Part shown: positions 1 through 11,453 of the stretch, piece by piece | Layout: every line of letters begins with the position of its first letter | Numbering within the stretch: position 1 is the stretch's first letter | Source of the DNA: Sphingomonas_E sp042693015 | Lineage (GTDB): Bacteria; Pseudomonadota; Alphaproteobacteria; Sphingomonadales; Sphingomonadaceae | NCBI RefSeq assembly: GCF_042693015.1 | Contig: NZ_CP170544.1 | Span: 1,302,001-1,366,000 of the forward strand | Direction of reading: 5' to 3' | Length of the DNA stretch: 64,000 nt | Position numbers and translations under genes: made by a program | The notes under the pieces: model-generated | Told to the model about the DNA's origin: nothing | The model's database searches: none | What the model saw: only the letters and a program-made list of their open reading frames with translations

Positions 1-1497
1 TGGTTCACCGAACAGCTTCACGGCATCGCCGGCGCCGAAGCGCGGGCCTATCTCCAGAAGCGGGGGCTCAGCGCGGCGACGATCAATGCGTTCGACTTCG
101 GCTTTTCCCCCGATTCGCGGGGCAAGCTGAAGGCCGCGCTCGCCCGTTTCGGCGACGACAAATTGGTCGAAGCGGGCCTCCTCATCTCGGTCGAGGAGAA
201 GGAGCCCTACGACCGGTTCCGCGGCCGGCTGATGATCCCGATCCGCGATCCGCGGGGGCGGGTGATCGCCTTTGGCGGCCGCATCATCGGCGCGGGCGAG
301 CCCAAATATCTGAATTCTCCCGAATCACCCCTGTTCGACAAGGGCCGCACCCTCTTCAACCTCGACAAGGCGGCCGCGGCGACGCGCAAGAGCGGGCGCG
401 TGATCGTCGTCGAAGGCTATATGGACGTGATCGCGCTCGCCCAGGCGGGCATCGGCGATGCGGTCGCCCCGCTCGGCACGGCGCTCACCGAAGGGCAGCT
501 CGAACGGCTGTGGCGGCTCGCCGAAACGCCGATCCTCTGCTTTGACGGCGATTCGGCGGGGCAGAAGGCCGCGATCCGCGCGGCACTCCGCGCGCTGCCG
601 ATGATCGAACCGGGGCGCACCTTGCGCTTCGCGACCCTGCCCGCCGGCCAGGACCCCGATGATCTGGTCCGCTCGGGTGGTGCGTCGGCGATGGAAGAAG
701 TGCTGGAGGCCGCAGAACCGCTCGTCGAACGGCTGTGGAAGCATGAGCTTGCTGTCGCCCCGCTCGATACTCCGGAAGCACGCGCGGGCCTGCGCAAGCG
801 GCTCGCCGATCACGCGGCGACGATCCGCCATGGCGATGTCCGCGGCCAATATCTCGCGGATTTCCGCCGGCGCTTCGATGCGCTTTACGAGCGTGCGGCC
901 CCTGCCCAGCGCTTCCAGCCCCGCAGCGGCGGTGGTGGGCGTGGCTTCTTTCAACGCGGCAAACCACCCGAACCGCCGCCATCGACCGCGGCGCACTCGA
1001 TCCGCACTGGTGGGCTCGATCCGATGATCGGGCGCGCCGTGCTTGCGGGATTGTATCGCCACCCCCAGCTGATCGCCGATCTGGCCGAGGCGATTTCAGC
1101 GCTGCGTTTCAGCGAATCGGAGCTCGCCCGCCTGCGCGACGCGATGCTCGACGCCGCTTTTGGTGGCGATATGCTTGATTCGGACGCATTGGGAACCATA
1201 TTGGCTCAGGTGGGTCTGGCTGGAGCGACGGAAGCGCTTCGTGCGCCAAACAGACTTGCCTTTTCCTTCCTGCGCGGCAATGCCGATTCGGGGCGCGCGC
1301 GGCGCGATCTCGCGGCAGTGATTGAGGCGCTGGCGGCACGGCCCGAGCTCGACTCGGCGCTGGCAGCGGTAACGGCGCGGCTGATGGCTTCGCCAGACGA
1401 GGCCGGGTTTGCGGAACAGCGTCGCCTCCGGGCGGCGCGGGACGAGGCGGATCAGGCGCTGGCGATGCTCGCAGCGGGCGAAGACGGCGCGTTGTAA
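1..1497 (+). CDS. dnaG: DNA primase DnaG, 3' part
   Basis: The reading frame is open from the first base, so the N-terminal zinc-binding domain lies outside the window. It makes RNA primers at the replication fork. The 498 visible residues start in the RNA polymerase core. The Toprim motif EGYMD begins at base 412 and the metal-binding DGDSAG at about 544. A Gly/Arg/Pro-rich linker (bases 900-1000) precedes the C-terminal helicase-binding domain. It ends in TAA 17 bases before the rpoD start, the usual dnaG-rpoD arrangement; the rpsU gene often found upstream cannot be seen here. Confidence 0.97.
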   Translation, partial: WFTEQLHGIAGAEARAYLQKRGLSAATINAFDFGFSPDSRGKLKAALARFGDDKLVEAGLLISVEEKEPYDRFRGRLMIPIRDPRGRVIAFGGRIIGAGEPKYLNSPESPLFDKGRTLFNLDKAAAATRKSGRVIVVEGYMDVIALAQAGIGDAVAPLGTALTEGQLERLWRLAETPILCFDGDSAGQKAAIRAALRALPMIEPGRTLRFATLPAGQDPDDLVRSGGASAMEEVLEAAEPLVERLWKHELAVAPLDTPEARAGLRKRLADHAATIRHGDVRGQYLADFRRRFDALYERAAPAQRFQPRSGGGGRGFFQRGKPPEPPPSTAAHSIRTGGLDPMIGRAVLAGLYRHPQLIADLAEAISALRFSESELARLRDAMLDAAFGGDMLDSDALGTILAQVGLAGATEALRAPNRLAFSFLRGNADSGRARRDLAAVIEALAARPELDSALAAVTARLMASPDEAGFAEQRRLRAARDEADQALAMLAAGEDGAL

Positions 1498-1514
1498 TTT
1501 TAAGGTTGGTCGGA

Positions 1515-3542
<2,028 letters not shown>

Positions 3543-3571
3543 TTCCTGTCTCAACCTGTCTCTGAACCACG

Positions 3572-3600
3572 AACGCCCCGGCTCTGCCGGGGCGTTTTCG
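3572..3600 (+). terminator. Rho-independent terminator after rpoD
   Basis: Perfect 11-bp stem (3572-3582 with 3586-3596), three-base loop, and TTTT at 3595-3598. It lies 30 bases after the rpoD stop and closes the dnaG-rpoD unit. Confidence 0.92.
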
Positions 3601-3727
3601 TTTCGGGGGCATGTTAACCTACTTATCCGAATGGCTAACGCGGCATAAACCTCGCCTTTACGCCCTTTGCTATACATCGCCTGTCAGGACGGAGTTCGCG
3701 GATCTTCCGCGGCTTCAGGAGTATGAC

Positions 3728-4381
3728 ATGGCCCTTCCAGCAATCGACACGGGACGAAGCCGGCTTGCCGACACGCTGCTCGCCCGCGCGGCGAGCGACG
3801 GCAGCGTCAGCCACCCCTATGTCCGCTCGGTCGAACTGCTCGACGGCGCCGATTCGATCCGCAACCAGGCCGATGTAATCCACCATCTCTGCCTGCTGCA
3901 CGGGCGCCTGCCCGGCTTGATCGATCTCGCCATCGAACGATCGCCGATCGAGGCTTCGGCGTGGATGATCTCGGCCGCCGCGACCTTTGCCGAGGAACGC
4001 GCCTATATCACCCGGCTGGCCGTGGCCGCCCCGCCGCTTCCCAGCACGCCGGGCCAGGCGGAATGCGAGGCTGCGGTCCTCGCCCAGCGCCATGCGCTCG
4101 AAATGCTCGCCACCTCCGAACGCGCCGGCTGCGCGACCGGCGCGGCGCTCGCCATGCTGCTCGACTGGCAGGTGGTGCGCGTCGTCCTCGATCTCGCGGC
4201 GGACCGCCTCGGCGCTCCGCCCTTGCGCTGCAACCTGCCCGACGCCGATGCGATCGCCGATTTCGCAGCGCAGATCCCGCCGGCCCTCGAACGCGCCGTC
4301 GCCTTTGGCGCCGGGCAATTGTTCCTGCAGCAGCGCGGGCTGTGGGATCTCCTCGAATGCCGGGAACAGGCGCGCCGCTGA
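3728..4381 (+). CDS. Conserved-looking hypothetical protein
   Basis: 217 aa, no family recognised. The protein is Ala/Leu-rich and looks all-helical, with no signal peptide or membrane segment. ATG 3728 is chosen because CAGGAG lies about 8 bases upstream. The frame is open from 3611, but that would add 39 residues in the region between the rpoD terminator and the ribosome site, which more probably holds the promoter. Codon use fits the neighbours. A 61-base gap separates it from the NTF2-like gene. No function can be assigned. Confidence 0.75.
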   Translation: MALPAIDTGRSRLADTLLARAASDGSVSHPYVRSVELLDGADSIRNQADVIHHLCLLHGRLPGLIDLAIERSPIEASAWMISAAATFAEERAYITRLAVAAPPLPSTPGQAECEAAVLAQRHALEMLATSERAGCATGAALAMLLDWQVVRVVLDLAADRLGAPPLRCNLPDADAIADFAAQIPPALERAVAFGAGQLFLQQRGLWDLLECREQARR

Positions 4382-4442
4382 CGCGCCCTCTTTTCAGTCG
4401 CTTGCTCCCTCGGCAAAGTCCGCCCCGACCGGGAGGGCTCCA

Positions 4443-4967
4443 ATGAACGATGATCTGGCGCTGTTGCGCGAAACCGCCGACCAGATGGCGCTGTCACGCC
4501 TGATCGATGCTTATGCCCGCGCTGTCGACCGGTGCGACTTGGCCCTGCTCCGCAGCCTCTACACCGACGACGCCGTTCACGATCATGGCGCGATGTTCCA
4601 TGGCAATCCGGACGATTTCGCCGCCTTCATTGGCCGAACCATGCCGGCGATCATCAGCCATCATTTCATGGGCAACCGCCTGTTCGCCGTCCAGGGCGAC
4701 GAAGCGACCGGCGAAACCTATGCGATCAACAGCCATGTCATCCGGCCGGAGAGCGGTGAAGCACGCGATTATATCGCCGGCGGCCGGTATCTCGATCGCT
4801 TCCGTCGGACAGAGACCGGCTGGCGCATCGCGCATCGCACGCGCGTGATCGACTGGAGCCACGAACGGCCGCACCAGCCGGGCGCCGCCGCGGCGGGCCT
4901 CGCATCCGGCGCGAAATGGCCGACGGACGCCTCCTACGATGTGCTGCCGGATAGCTTCAGGGTTTGA
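4443..4967 (+). CDS. NTF2-like / SnoaL-like fold protein
   Basis: 174 aa. It has the layout of the SnoaL-like branch of the NTF2 superfamily: an N-terminal helix with LIDAYARAVDRCDLALLRSLY, then an acidic YTDDAVHDHG turn, a HHFMGN strand and a C-terminal strand ending in WRIAHRTRVIDW. Family members are small cone-shaped barrels that act as isomerases, dehydratases or ring-hydroxylating dioxygenase beta-type subunits, so the substrate cannot be told. GGGAGGG precedes ATG 4443. Its 3' end overlaps the convergent protease gene by 11 bases. Confidence 0.85.
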   Translation: MNDDLALLRETADQMALSRLIDAYARAVDRCDLALLRSLYTDDAVHDHGAMFHGNPDDFAAFIGRTMPAIISHHFMGNRLFAVQGDEATGETYAINSHVIRPESGEARDYIAGGRYLDRFRRTETGWRIAHRTRVIDWSHERPHQPGAAAAGLASGAKWPTDASYDVLPDSFRV

Positions 4968-5544
4968 GGACGAGCGTCCGCCCTTCGACACCCCAACTAT
5001 CGAGCGAACTCAGGAAGTTCATGCCGAGCACGTTCATGTCGCCGAACTCGGCCGCCGTCGTCGCGCCGACGTCGGACCGGCGGATCGGCCCGACGCGCAG
5101 TTCATCGATCCGCACGCGCCGCGCCATCACCGTGCCGTTGGCGGTGGTGATCGGGGTGCCGAAACTGTCCTCGGCGGGGTCGATCCCGGCCGCACGCGCG
5201 GTCTTCAGCGACAGAGCCGTTGTCGTCGCGCCGCTATCGACCAGAAAGCGTGTCTCCACGCCGTTCACATCGGCGTTCACCCAGAAATGGCCGTCATCGG
5301 CCATCGGAATGCGCAAGGTTTCGCCTCTGGTCACGCCATCTTCGGGATAGAGCGCCATCCGCAGCCGCTCGCCGACATCGTCCTTGAAAGAGTAAAGCAG
5401 CAGCGCGACGATGAAGATCGCCAACCAGGCCAGCGCCATCTTGACGGTCGAGCCCAATGGCTGGCGCCGCGCGATGAGCGAACTCAGGACCAGCACCAGG
5501 CACATGCCTGCGGCGACCATCTGGAGCGCCTGATCGCTGTTCAC
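4957..5544 (-). CDS. Retropepsin-like clan AA aspartic protease, membrane anchored (TIGR02281 type)
   Basis: 195 aa. Two hydrophobic segments lie near residues 8-25 and 35-52. A retropepsin-like domain follows with the active-site motif FLVDSGATTTALS, a second half containing NGTVMARRVRIDELRVG, and the closing NVLGMNFLSSLDSW signature. One catalytic Asp per chain implies a homodimer, with the domain probably outside the inner membrane. The GTG start overlaps the preceding MBL-fold gene stop as GTGA. It is the last gene of the minus-strand run. The substrate is unknown. Confidence 0.87.
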   Translation of the reverse strand: MNSDQALQMVAAGMCLVLVLSSLIARRQPLGSTVKMALAWLAIFIVALLLYSFKDDVGERLRMALYPEDGVTRGETLRIPMADDGHFWVNADVNGVETRFLVDSGATTTALSLKTARAAGIDPAEDSFGTPITTANGTVMARRVRIDELRVGPIRRSDVGATTAAEFGDMNVLGMNFLSSLDSWGVEGRTLVLKP

Positions 5545-6305
5545 GGCTCCACCACCATCCCGTCATGCCCGGGCACGATATGCGCCGGCAGTTCCGCGAT
5601 CAGCCCCGCATAATCCATGGACTGGTCCATATGCGTCAGCACTGCCCGGCGGACGCCGAGCTGGTCGATCCATCCGAGCGTCTGGCCAAGATGCGGGTGC
5701 GTGGGATGCGGCCGGCGCCGCAGCGCGTCGACCACCCAAAGGTCGAGTCCGCGGAAAGCTGCTCTCATCTTTTCAGTTATTTCATTGAAATCAGTAGCAT
5801 ATCCAATAGATTTGCCATCATGCTCGAAACGAAAGCCAACCGATGTGATCGATCCGTGGGGTTGGTCCACACAGGTGATGGCGATATCGCCGATGGTCAG
5901 ACGGTCGGGCAGATCGTGTCCGGTCACGATCGGAGGATAACCCTCCTTCCCTTCAAAAGCATAAGCGAAACGCCCCGCAAGCGCGGTCAATGTCCACGGT
6001 CGCGCATAGGCCGCCACCGGCGCATTGCGGGCATGGAAGAGTTGGCGGAGATCGTCGATGCCATGGCAATGATCGGCATGGTCGTGGGTCCAGATCACCG
6101 CATCAACGTCGACCACATCGGCATCGAGCAATTGTTCGCGCAGGTCCGGGCTGGTGTCGATCAGCAGGCGGGTGCTCGCCGTCTCGATCAGGATCGAGGC
6201 GCGGCGGCGCCGGTTCTTGGGTTCGCTCGGGTCGCAGGCGCCCCAATCATTGCCGATACGGGGAACGCCCGAAGAAGTGCCACAGCCGAGTAGTCGCGCC
6301 CTCAC
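5541..6305 (-). CDS. MBL-fold metallo-hydrolase (PhnP-like phosphodiesterase)
   Basis: 254 aa. Metallo-beta-lactamase fold with the metal motif HDHADHCHGIDDL, a DFNEIT segment and a late histidine in TGHDLPD and LTHMDQSMDY. The start LLGCGTSSGVPRIGNDWGAC is typical of the PhnP-like branch, which cleaves cyclic phosphodiesters. GTG at 6305 is preferred over TTG 6317 because it overlaps the tatD stop as GTGA, the pattern used throughout this operon. The order metG-tatD-MBL is, from memory, common in alphaproteobacteria. Confidence 0.88.
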   Translation of the reverse strand: MRARLLGCGTSSGVPRIGNDWGACDPSEPKNRRRRASILIETASTRLLIDTSPDLREQLLDADVVDVDAVIWTHDHADHCHGIDDLRQLFHARNAPVAAYARPWTLTALAGRFAYAFEGKEGYPPIVTGHDLPDRLTIGDIAITCVDQPHGSITSVGFRFEHDGKSIGYATDFNEITEKMRAAFRGLDLWVVDALRRRPHPTHPHLGQTLGWIDQLGVRRAVLTHMDQSMDYAGLIAELPAHIVPGHDGMVVEP

Positions 6306-7090
6306 CCGTTCGCCCAATGTTGGGCTTTGCCGAACAACTTGAAGAAGTTGGCGGTGGTCGTTGCGCCCAGTTCCTCGACGCTGACGCCGCGGAGCCCGGC
6401 GAGGAAGCGGGCGGTGTCCGCCACAAAGGCCGGCTCGCAGGTCTTGCCGCGATGGGGCACGGGCGCCAGGAACGGCGCGTCGGTCTCGATCAGCAGTCGA
6501 TCCGCAGGAATGGTGGCAGCCGTCGCCTGCAAGTCCTTGGCATTCTTGAACGTCGCAATGCCCGAGATCGAAATATAGAGGCCGAGGTCGAGCGCGATGC
6601 GGGCGAAATCCGCGCTGGCGGTGAAGCAGTGGATCACGCCCGGATAAGCGCCCTGCCCCATCTCGTCCCGCAGGATTTCCGCCGTGTCCTCCTCCGCATC
6701 GCGGGTATGGACGATCAGCGGCAGGCCCGTCTCGCGCGAGGCGGCAATGTGGGAACGGAAGCTGGCGCGTTGCCGGTCGCGATCCGAATGGTCGTAATAA
6801 TAATCGAGGCCGGTTTCGCCGATCGCGATGACCCGCGGATGGGCGGCCTGCGCGACCAGGCCAGCGGTGTCGATCTCGGGATGCGCGTCCGCCTCATGCG
6901 GGTGGATGCCGACCGAGGCCCAGACGTCGGGCTCGCGTTCGGCCGTCGCGATGATCTCGCCCCATTCGCGTTCGCGGGTCGAGATGTTGAGCATCGTCGT
7001 CACCCCGGCCCCGCGGGCACGGCCGAGCACTGCCGCCTGATCCTCGACCAGGCCGGAGTAATTCAGGTGGCAGTGGCTATCGACGAACAT
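6302..7090 (-). CDS. tatD: TatD-family metal-dependent hydrolase / DNase
   Basis: 262 aa, full length for TatD. It starts with MFVDSHCHLNY, whose HxH pair binds the first metal. It continues through SVGIHPHEAD, AIGETGLDYYYDHSDR and VIHCFTASADFA, and ends with LIETDAPFLAPVPHRGK, all standard TatD signatures. The family are (beta/alpha)8 hydrolases with 3'-5' exonuclease activity on DNA. The ATG shares one base with the metG stop, so the two are co-translated. Confidence 0.94.
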   Translation of the reverse strand: MFVDSHCHLNYSGLVEDQAAVLGRARGAGVTTMLNISTREREWGEIIATAEREPDVWASVGIHPHEADAHPEIDTAGLVAQAAHPRVIAIGETGLDYYYDHSDRDRQRASFRSHIAASRETGLPLIVHTRDAEEDTAEILRDEMGQGAYPGVIHCFTASADFARIALDLGLYISISGIATFKNAKDLQATAATIPADRLLIETDAPFLAPVPHRGKTCEPAFVADTARFLAGLRGVSVEELGATTTANFFKLFGKAQHWANG

Positions 7091-8610
7091 CAGCCTTCCT
7101 GTTCAACCCAACGCGGGAAGACGCCCTGCGGTGCCGGCAATTCGGTGCCCGCCGCGATGGGAGTACCAAGCGCCCCGAAGTCGCGGGCATCCGCCGGCTG
7201 GGCGAGCTGATCGAGCAGCTTGTCCGCGCTCTCCGGTATCGCCCAGCGAACGAGAGTCGCCAGCACGCGGATCGCCTCTGCGGTCGCGTGGAGGATGGCG
7301 TCGGCGCCTTCGGGGTCGGTCTTGCGCAGCGCCCAGGGCGCGCTGTCGGCGAAATAGCGATTGGCCTCGGCCACGCCTTCCCAGATGATCTCCAGCGCGC
7401 GGTGGATGACCAGCCCTTCCATCGCCTCCTCGATCCGCGCCAGCAGGTCGGCCGCGTCCAGCACGGCAGCCGGCGCGCTTTTGCCCGGCACCACGCCACC
7501 GCAATTCTTGGCGATCATCGACAGGCAGCGCTGGGCCAGATTGCCGAGGCCGTTGGCGAGATCGGCATTGGACCGCGTGACGATCGCATCATGGCTGTAG
7601 GAGCCGTCCTGGCCGAAGCTCACTTCGCGCAGCAGGAAGTAACGGAGCTGATCGACGCCATAGGTGGCGGCCATCTCCATCGGATCGACGACATTGCCGA
7701 CCGACTTCGACATCTTCTCGCCCCGGTTGAGCAGGAAGCCGTGGCCGAACACCTGTTTTGGCAGCGGCAGGTCCGCCGACATCAGGAAGGCCGGCCAGTA
7801 GACCGCGTGGAAGCGGACGATATCCTTGCCGATGATGTGCAGATCGGCTGGCCAGAATTTCCGATAAGCCTCTGTATCTTCTGGATATCCAACACCCGTC
7901 AGATAGTTGGTCAGCGCGTCGACCCAGACATACATCACATGCCCCGGCGCATCGGGCACCGGCACGCCCCAATCGAAGCTGGTGCGCGAAATGGACAGGT
8001 CGGAAAGCCCGCCCTTCACGAAGCTCATCACCTCGTTGCGGCGCCCCTCGGGGCGGATGAAATCGGGATTGCTCTCGTAAAGCGCGATCAGGCGATCGGC
8101 ATAAGCCGACAGCCGGAAGAACCAGCTTTCCTCGACCGTCCATTCAACGGGCGTGCCCTGCGGCGAGAATTTCTGGCCGCTTTCATCCGCAACCAGTTCT
8201 TTCTCGTCATAGAAAGCCTCGTCGCGCACCGAATACCAGCCTTCATAACGGCCGGCATAGATGTCGCCCTTGGCGACCATCGCGCGCCACAGCGCCTGGC
8301 TCGCCTCATAATGGGCGGGTTCGGAGGTGCGGATGAAACGATCGTTCGAGATGTTGAGAACCGAGACCATTTCCTTGAAATAGCCCGACATCTCATCAGC
8401 AAGCTCCCGCGGACTGATACCGCGGGCGCGGGCGGCTTGGTCCATCTTCAGACCATGCTCGTCGGTGCCCGTCATGAAGAAAACGTCGCGCCCCTCCATC
8501 CGCCGGAAGCGGGCGATCGCATCGGCGGCGATCGCTTCATAGGCATGGCCGATATGCGGACGGCCATTGGGATAGGAGATTGCGGTGGTGATGTAGAATG
8601 GTTGAGCCAT
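7090..8610 (-). CDS. metG: Methionyl-tRNA synthetase
   Basis: Charges tRNA-Met; class I synthetase of 506 aa. It begins MAQPFYITTAISYPNG, followed by the HIGH motif (RPHIGHAYEA, near residue 18) and the KMSKS loop (GEKMSKSVGN). No zinc-knuckle cysteine cluster and no C-terminal EMAP-like domain are visible, so it is the short MetG type. The frame is open 46 codons further upstream, but that part overlaps holB and does not look like MetRS; ATG 8610 is the start. It sits between holB and tatD. Confidence 0.96.
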   Translation of the reverse strand: MAQPFYITTAISYPNGRPHIGHAYEAIAADAIARFRRMEGRDVFFMTGTDEHGLKMDQAARARGISPRELADEMSGYFKEMVSVLNISNDRFIRTSEPAHYEASQALWRAMVAKGDIYAGRYEGWYSVRDEAFYDEKELVADESGQKFSPQGTPVEWTVEESWFFRLSAYADRLIALYESNPDFIRPEGRRNEVMSFVKGGLSDLSISRTSFDWGVPVPDAPGHVMYVWVDALTNYLTGVGYPEDTEAYRKFWPADLHIIGKDIVRFHAVYWPAFLMSADLPLPKQVFGHGFLLNRGEKMSKSVGNVVDPMEMAATYGVDQLRYFLLREVSFGQDGSYSHDAIVTRSNADLANGLGNLAQRCLSMIAKNCGGVVPGKSAPAAVLDAADLLARIEEAMEGLVIHRALEIIWEGVAEANRYFADSAPWALRKTDPEGADAILHATAEAIRVLATLVRWAIPESADKLLDQLAQPADARDFGALGTPIAAGTELPAPQGVFPRWVEQEG

Positions 8611-8614
8611 GCGC

Positions 8615-9601
8615 TCAGGCTTTAGCGCGGTCCGCTCCCGGAGCAAGCGCCGCGACGAGGCCGGCCAGTTCGAAAACCGTGGTTTGTGGGTCGAGCGAGA
8701 GCCGCACGGCGCTTTCGGCCAGCGCGCGGGCCTTTTCCCAAGACGCAATCGCAGCCGTCAGCGCTGCACCGCTCCGCCCTTTTGCCTGCGCGGCGATGAA
8801 GGTGGGAAGGCGTTCGAGAAACACCTCATAGCGTGGCTGCGCGGCCTTCAGCGACAGCGCCTTGGCGAGCGCCATCCGCCCCGCATTCGAAGGGTCGCCC
8901 TCGCGCGCCAGCGCGGCAAAGGCAGCGTCCAGCCCGGCAATGTCGAGACCCGCAAAGCGGAGCGCGCGACCGGGAGCACCGCCGCCGCTCGCCACCAGGG
9001 ACTCGATCTCCGTCTGGGATGCGTCGGGGAGTAGCCGCCGCATCGCGACTGCCATCTCGGCATCTGCCAGCGGGCCGAAGCGCAGCAGGCGGCAGCGCGA
9101 CCGGATCGTGGGCAGCAACCGGCCGGGCGCGTGGCTGACCAGCAGGAACAGCGTGTCCGTCGGCGGTTCTTCCAGATTCTTCAGCAGTGCGTTGGCAGCC
9201 GGCCGCTCGAGATCGTCGATCGCGTCGATGACGACGACACGCCGCGCCGACATGCTGGGCGTGACTGAGAAGAAGGGCTGCAGCCCACGCACCTGATCGA
9301 TGGTGATGTTACGCGCGAGATCGCCCGTCTTGTCCCGCGCCAGTCGCGCCAGTTGCCGATAATCGGGGTGGCTGCCGGCGGCGATCAGCTTCGTCGTCGG
9401 ATGATCCTCGGGCACGTCGAGGCCCGGCGCCGTCGGCGGGCGATCGGTGGCGTCGGCCAAATAGCGCGCAGCCGCAGCCTCGGCGAACATCGCCTTACCG
9501 ACACCCTGCGGCCCCGCGAGCAGCCAGCCGTGGTGCATCCGCCCCTGCGCCATCGCTTCGCGGAAGGCGGCGATCTGGTCGCGATGACCGATCGGCGTCA
9601 T
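8615..9601 (-). CDS. holB: DNA polymerase III subunit delta'
   Basis: 328 aa clamp-loader subunit. It carries a P-loop (LLAGPQGVGKAMFAEA, about residue 30), a degenerate Walker B region (VVVIDAIDDLERPAANALLKNLEEPP) and the sensor/arginine segment TIRSRCRLLRF. The four-cysteine zinc module present in enterobacterial delta' is not visible. ATG overlaps the tmk stop as ATGA; metG starts 4 bases after its stop. Confidence 0.93.
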   Translation of the reverse strand: MTPIGHRDQIAAFREAMAQGRMHHGWLLAGPQGVGKAMFAEAAAARYLADATDRPPTAPGLDVPEDHPTTKLIAAGSHPDYRQLARLARDKTGDLARNITIDQVRGLQPFFSVTPSMSARRVVVIDAIDDLERPAANALLKNLEEPPTDTLFLLVSHAPGRLLPTIRSRCRLLRFGPLADAEMAVAMRRLLPDASQTEIESLVASGGGAPGRALRFAGLDIAGLDAAFAALAREGDPSNAGRMALAKALSLKAAQPRYEVFLERLPTFIAAQAKGRSGAALTAAIASWEKARALAESAVRLSLDPQTTVFELAGLVAALAPGADRAKA

Positions 9602-10221
9602 AGCCCGTCCAGCGCTGCCAGCAGGCGAGCCGTCACCTCTTCGGCGTTGCCGCTGGCATCGACGACCCGGAAACGATCGGGATCAGCCGCCGCGATGGCG
9701 GCAAAGGTGGCCGCAACGCGACCATGATAAGCGGCGTCACGCGCACCGAAACGATCCGCGCCGCCACGATCCCGCGCCGCCGCCCGCGCCGCAGCCTCTG
9801 CCTCGGGCAGAGCCAGCAACAAGGTACGATCGGGCAGGAAGCCATTGCTACCCACCGCATGAAGCTGGCGGATCACGGCCTCCCCGATCCCGTCCGCTCC
9901 ACCCTGATAAGCGAGCGAGCTATCGAGAAAGCGGTCGCTCAACACCCACGTCCCCGCTTCCACGGCAGGCAGGATCGTCTTGGCGACATGATCGGCGCGC
10001 GCGGCAGCAAACAGCAAAGCTTCAGCCGCCGGTGTCCAGCGCCCGGCATCGCCATCCAACAGCAGCGCACGGATCGCCTCCGCCCCGGCGCTGCCGCCGG
10101 GTTCGCGTGTCTCGATGACGTCATGGCCTCGCGCGCGGAGAGCCGCCGCCAACGCCCGCAACTGCGTCGACTTGCCTACCCCTTCCCCGCCTTCGAGGCT
10201 GATGAAACGACCGCGTGCCAC
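9598..10221 (-). CDS. tmk: Thymidylate kinase
   Basis: Phosphorylates dTMP to dTDP. 207 aa, normal length. P-loop FISLEGGEGVGKSTQLRAL at residues 6-24, the DR(Y/F) motif as VLSDRFLDSSLAYQGG, and TREPGG for the nucleobase. A lid region rich in Arg/Ala (AEAAARAAARDRGGADRF) follows. The GTG start at 10221 lies 11 bases after the carboxypeptidase stop. Confidence 0.95.
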   Translation of the reverse strand: MARGRFISLEGGEGVGKSTQLRALAAALRARGHDVIETREPGGSAGAEAIRALLLDGDAGRWTPAAEALLFAAARADHVAKTILPAVEAGTWVLSDRFLDSSLAYQGGADGIGEAVIRQLHAVGSNGFLPDRTLLLALPEAEAAARAAARDRGGADRFGARDAAYHGRVAATFAAIAAADPDRFRVVDASGNAEEVTARLLAALDGL

Positions 10222-10232
10222 CCCAGCCCGGA

Positions 10233-11453
10233 TCAGGCGAGACCGAACAGCCAGCGGAAGCCCGCGGCGATGCGATCGAAGAAGCCCGCTTCCTCCACCG
10301 CCTTTTCGGCGACGAGCGGCATCATCTGCGACGGCGTGTCGCCCGTCTGGACGACGAGATCGGCGATGTGCTGGCCCTGCTTGATCGGGGCCTTGATCGG
10401 TCCGTTATAGACCACCGTCACCTTCATGTTGCCGGTGGTGCCGGCCGGCAGGGTGACGGCGAGATCGCGCGGCGCGACGAGGCCCACGCTGCGCTCGTCG
10501 CCAAGCTGAACCTCGGCGTCCTGTACCTTCTTGCCCTTGGCGACCAGCGGCACGGCCTTCCACGCGCGGAAGCCCCAGTCCATGAACGCCACCGACTGTT
10601 CGATGCGCTGGTTGAAGCTGGTGAGGCCGGCCACGACCATCACCAGACGGCGGCCATTCTGTTCCGCCGATCCGGTGAAGCCATAGCCGGCTTCCTCGGT
10701 ATGGCCGGTCTTGAGGCCATCCGCACCGGCGACGCGGCCGAGCAATGGGTCACGGTTCTGCTGGGTGATGTCCGCGCCGGAACCCAGCGTCTTGCCCCAG
10801 GTGAACTCCTTCTGGCTGTAGAAGGCCTTGTAGAGATCGGGGAAGTCCTGGATCGTCCGCGCGGCCAGCTCACCCAGATCATGCGCCGTCACATAGGTGA
10901 CACCGGCGTCCGGCCAGCCGTTCGAATTGCCGAAGTTGGAGTTGGAGAGGCCAATCGCCTTGGCACGCTGGTTCATCAGCGCGACGAAGGCAGGTTCGGT
11001 GCCGGCAATGCCTTCGGCCAGCACGACGCAGGCGTCATTGCCGGAAAGCGTGACGATGCCGTGGAGCAGATTCTGCACGCTCACCTGCTCGCCGGGCGAG
11101 AGGAACATGGTCGACCCTGCCGACGGCCCGTGCCACTGACGCCAGGTTTCCGGCCGCACGGTGATCATCTGGTCGAGCTTCAACTCGCCCTTCTTGATGA
11201 GATCGAAGGCGACATAGACCGTCATCATCTTCGCCATCGACGCCGGCGGCATCCGCCGATCGGCATCCTTGGCGTAGAGCACCGCGCCCGACGACAGATC
11301 CTTCATATAAGCCACCGGAGCGTCCGTCTGGAACGGCGGCGCCGCGGCGGGAGCCGGCACGGCGAGGATGGCGGTTGCGGTGGCGGCGAGGAGAAGATGG
11401 CGGGTCATCGCGGTCATTCCGGCAGTGCTCTTTCGAAGGATGATCCGATTCAC
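10233..11453 (-). CDS. D-alanyl-D-alanine carboxypeptidase (PBP5/6 class)
   Basis: Trims the terminal D-Ala from peptidoglycan stem peptides in the periplasm. 406 aa. The three penicillin-binding motifs are present: SMAK (acyl serine), SGND and KTGHT. A beta-rich C-terminal domain and an amphipathic tail (GFFDRIAAGFRWLFGLA) that can sit on the membrane follow, as in PBP5. The signal peptide is at MTRHLLLAATATAILAVPAPAAA. The GTG at 11453 overlaps the rlpA stop as GTGA; ATGs at 11417 and 11408 are alternative starts with a shorter N-region. Confidence 0.93.
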   Translation of the reverse strand: MNRIILRKSTAGMTAMTRHLLLAATATAILAVPAPAAAPPFQTDAPVAYMKDLSSGAVLYAKDADRRMPPASMAKMMTVYVAFDLIKKGELKLDQMITVRPETWRQWHGPSAGSTMFLSPGEQVSVQNLLHGIVTLSGNDACVVLAEGIAGTEPAFVALMNQRAKAIGLSNSNFGNSNGWPDAGVTYVTAHDLGELAARTIQDFPDLYKAFYSQKEFTWGKTLGSGADITQQNRDPLLGRVAGADGLKTGHTEEAGYGFTGSAEQNGRRLVMVVAGLTSFNQRIEQSVAFMDWGFRAWKAVPLVAKGKKVQDAEVQLGDERSVGLVAPRDLAVTLPAGTTGNMKVTVVYNGPIKAPIKQGQHIADLVVQTGDTPSQMMPLVAEKAVEEAGFFDRIAAGFRWLFGLA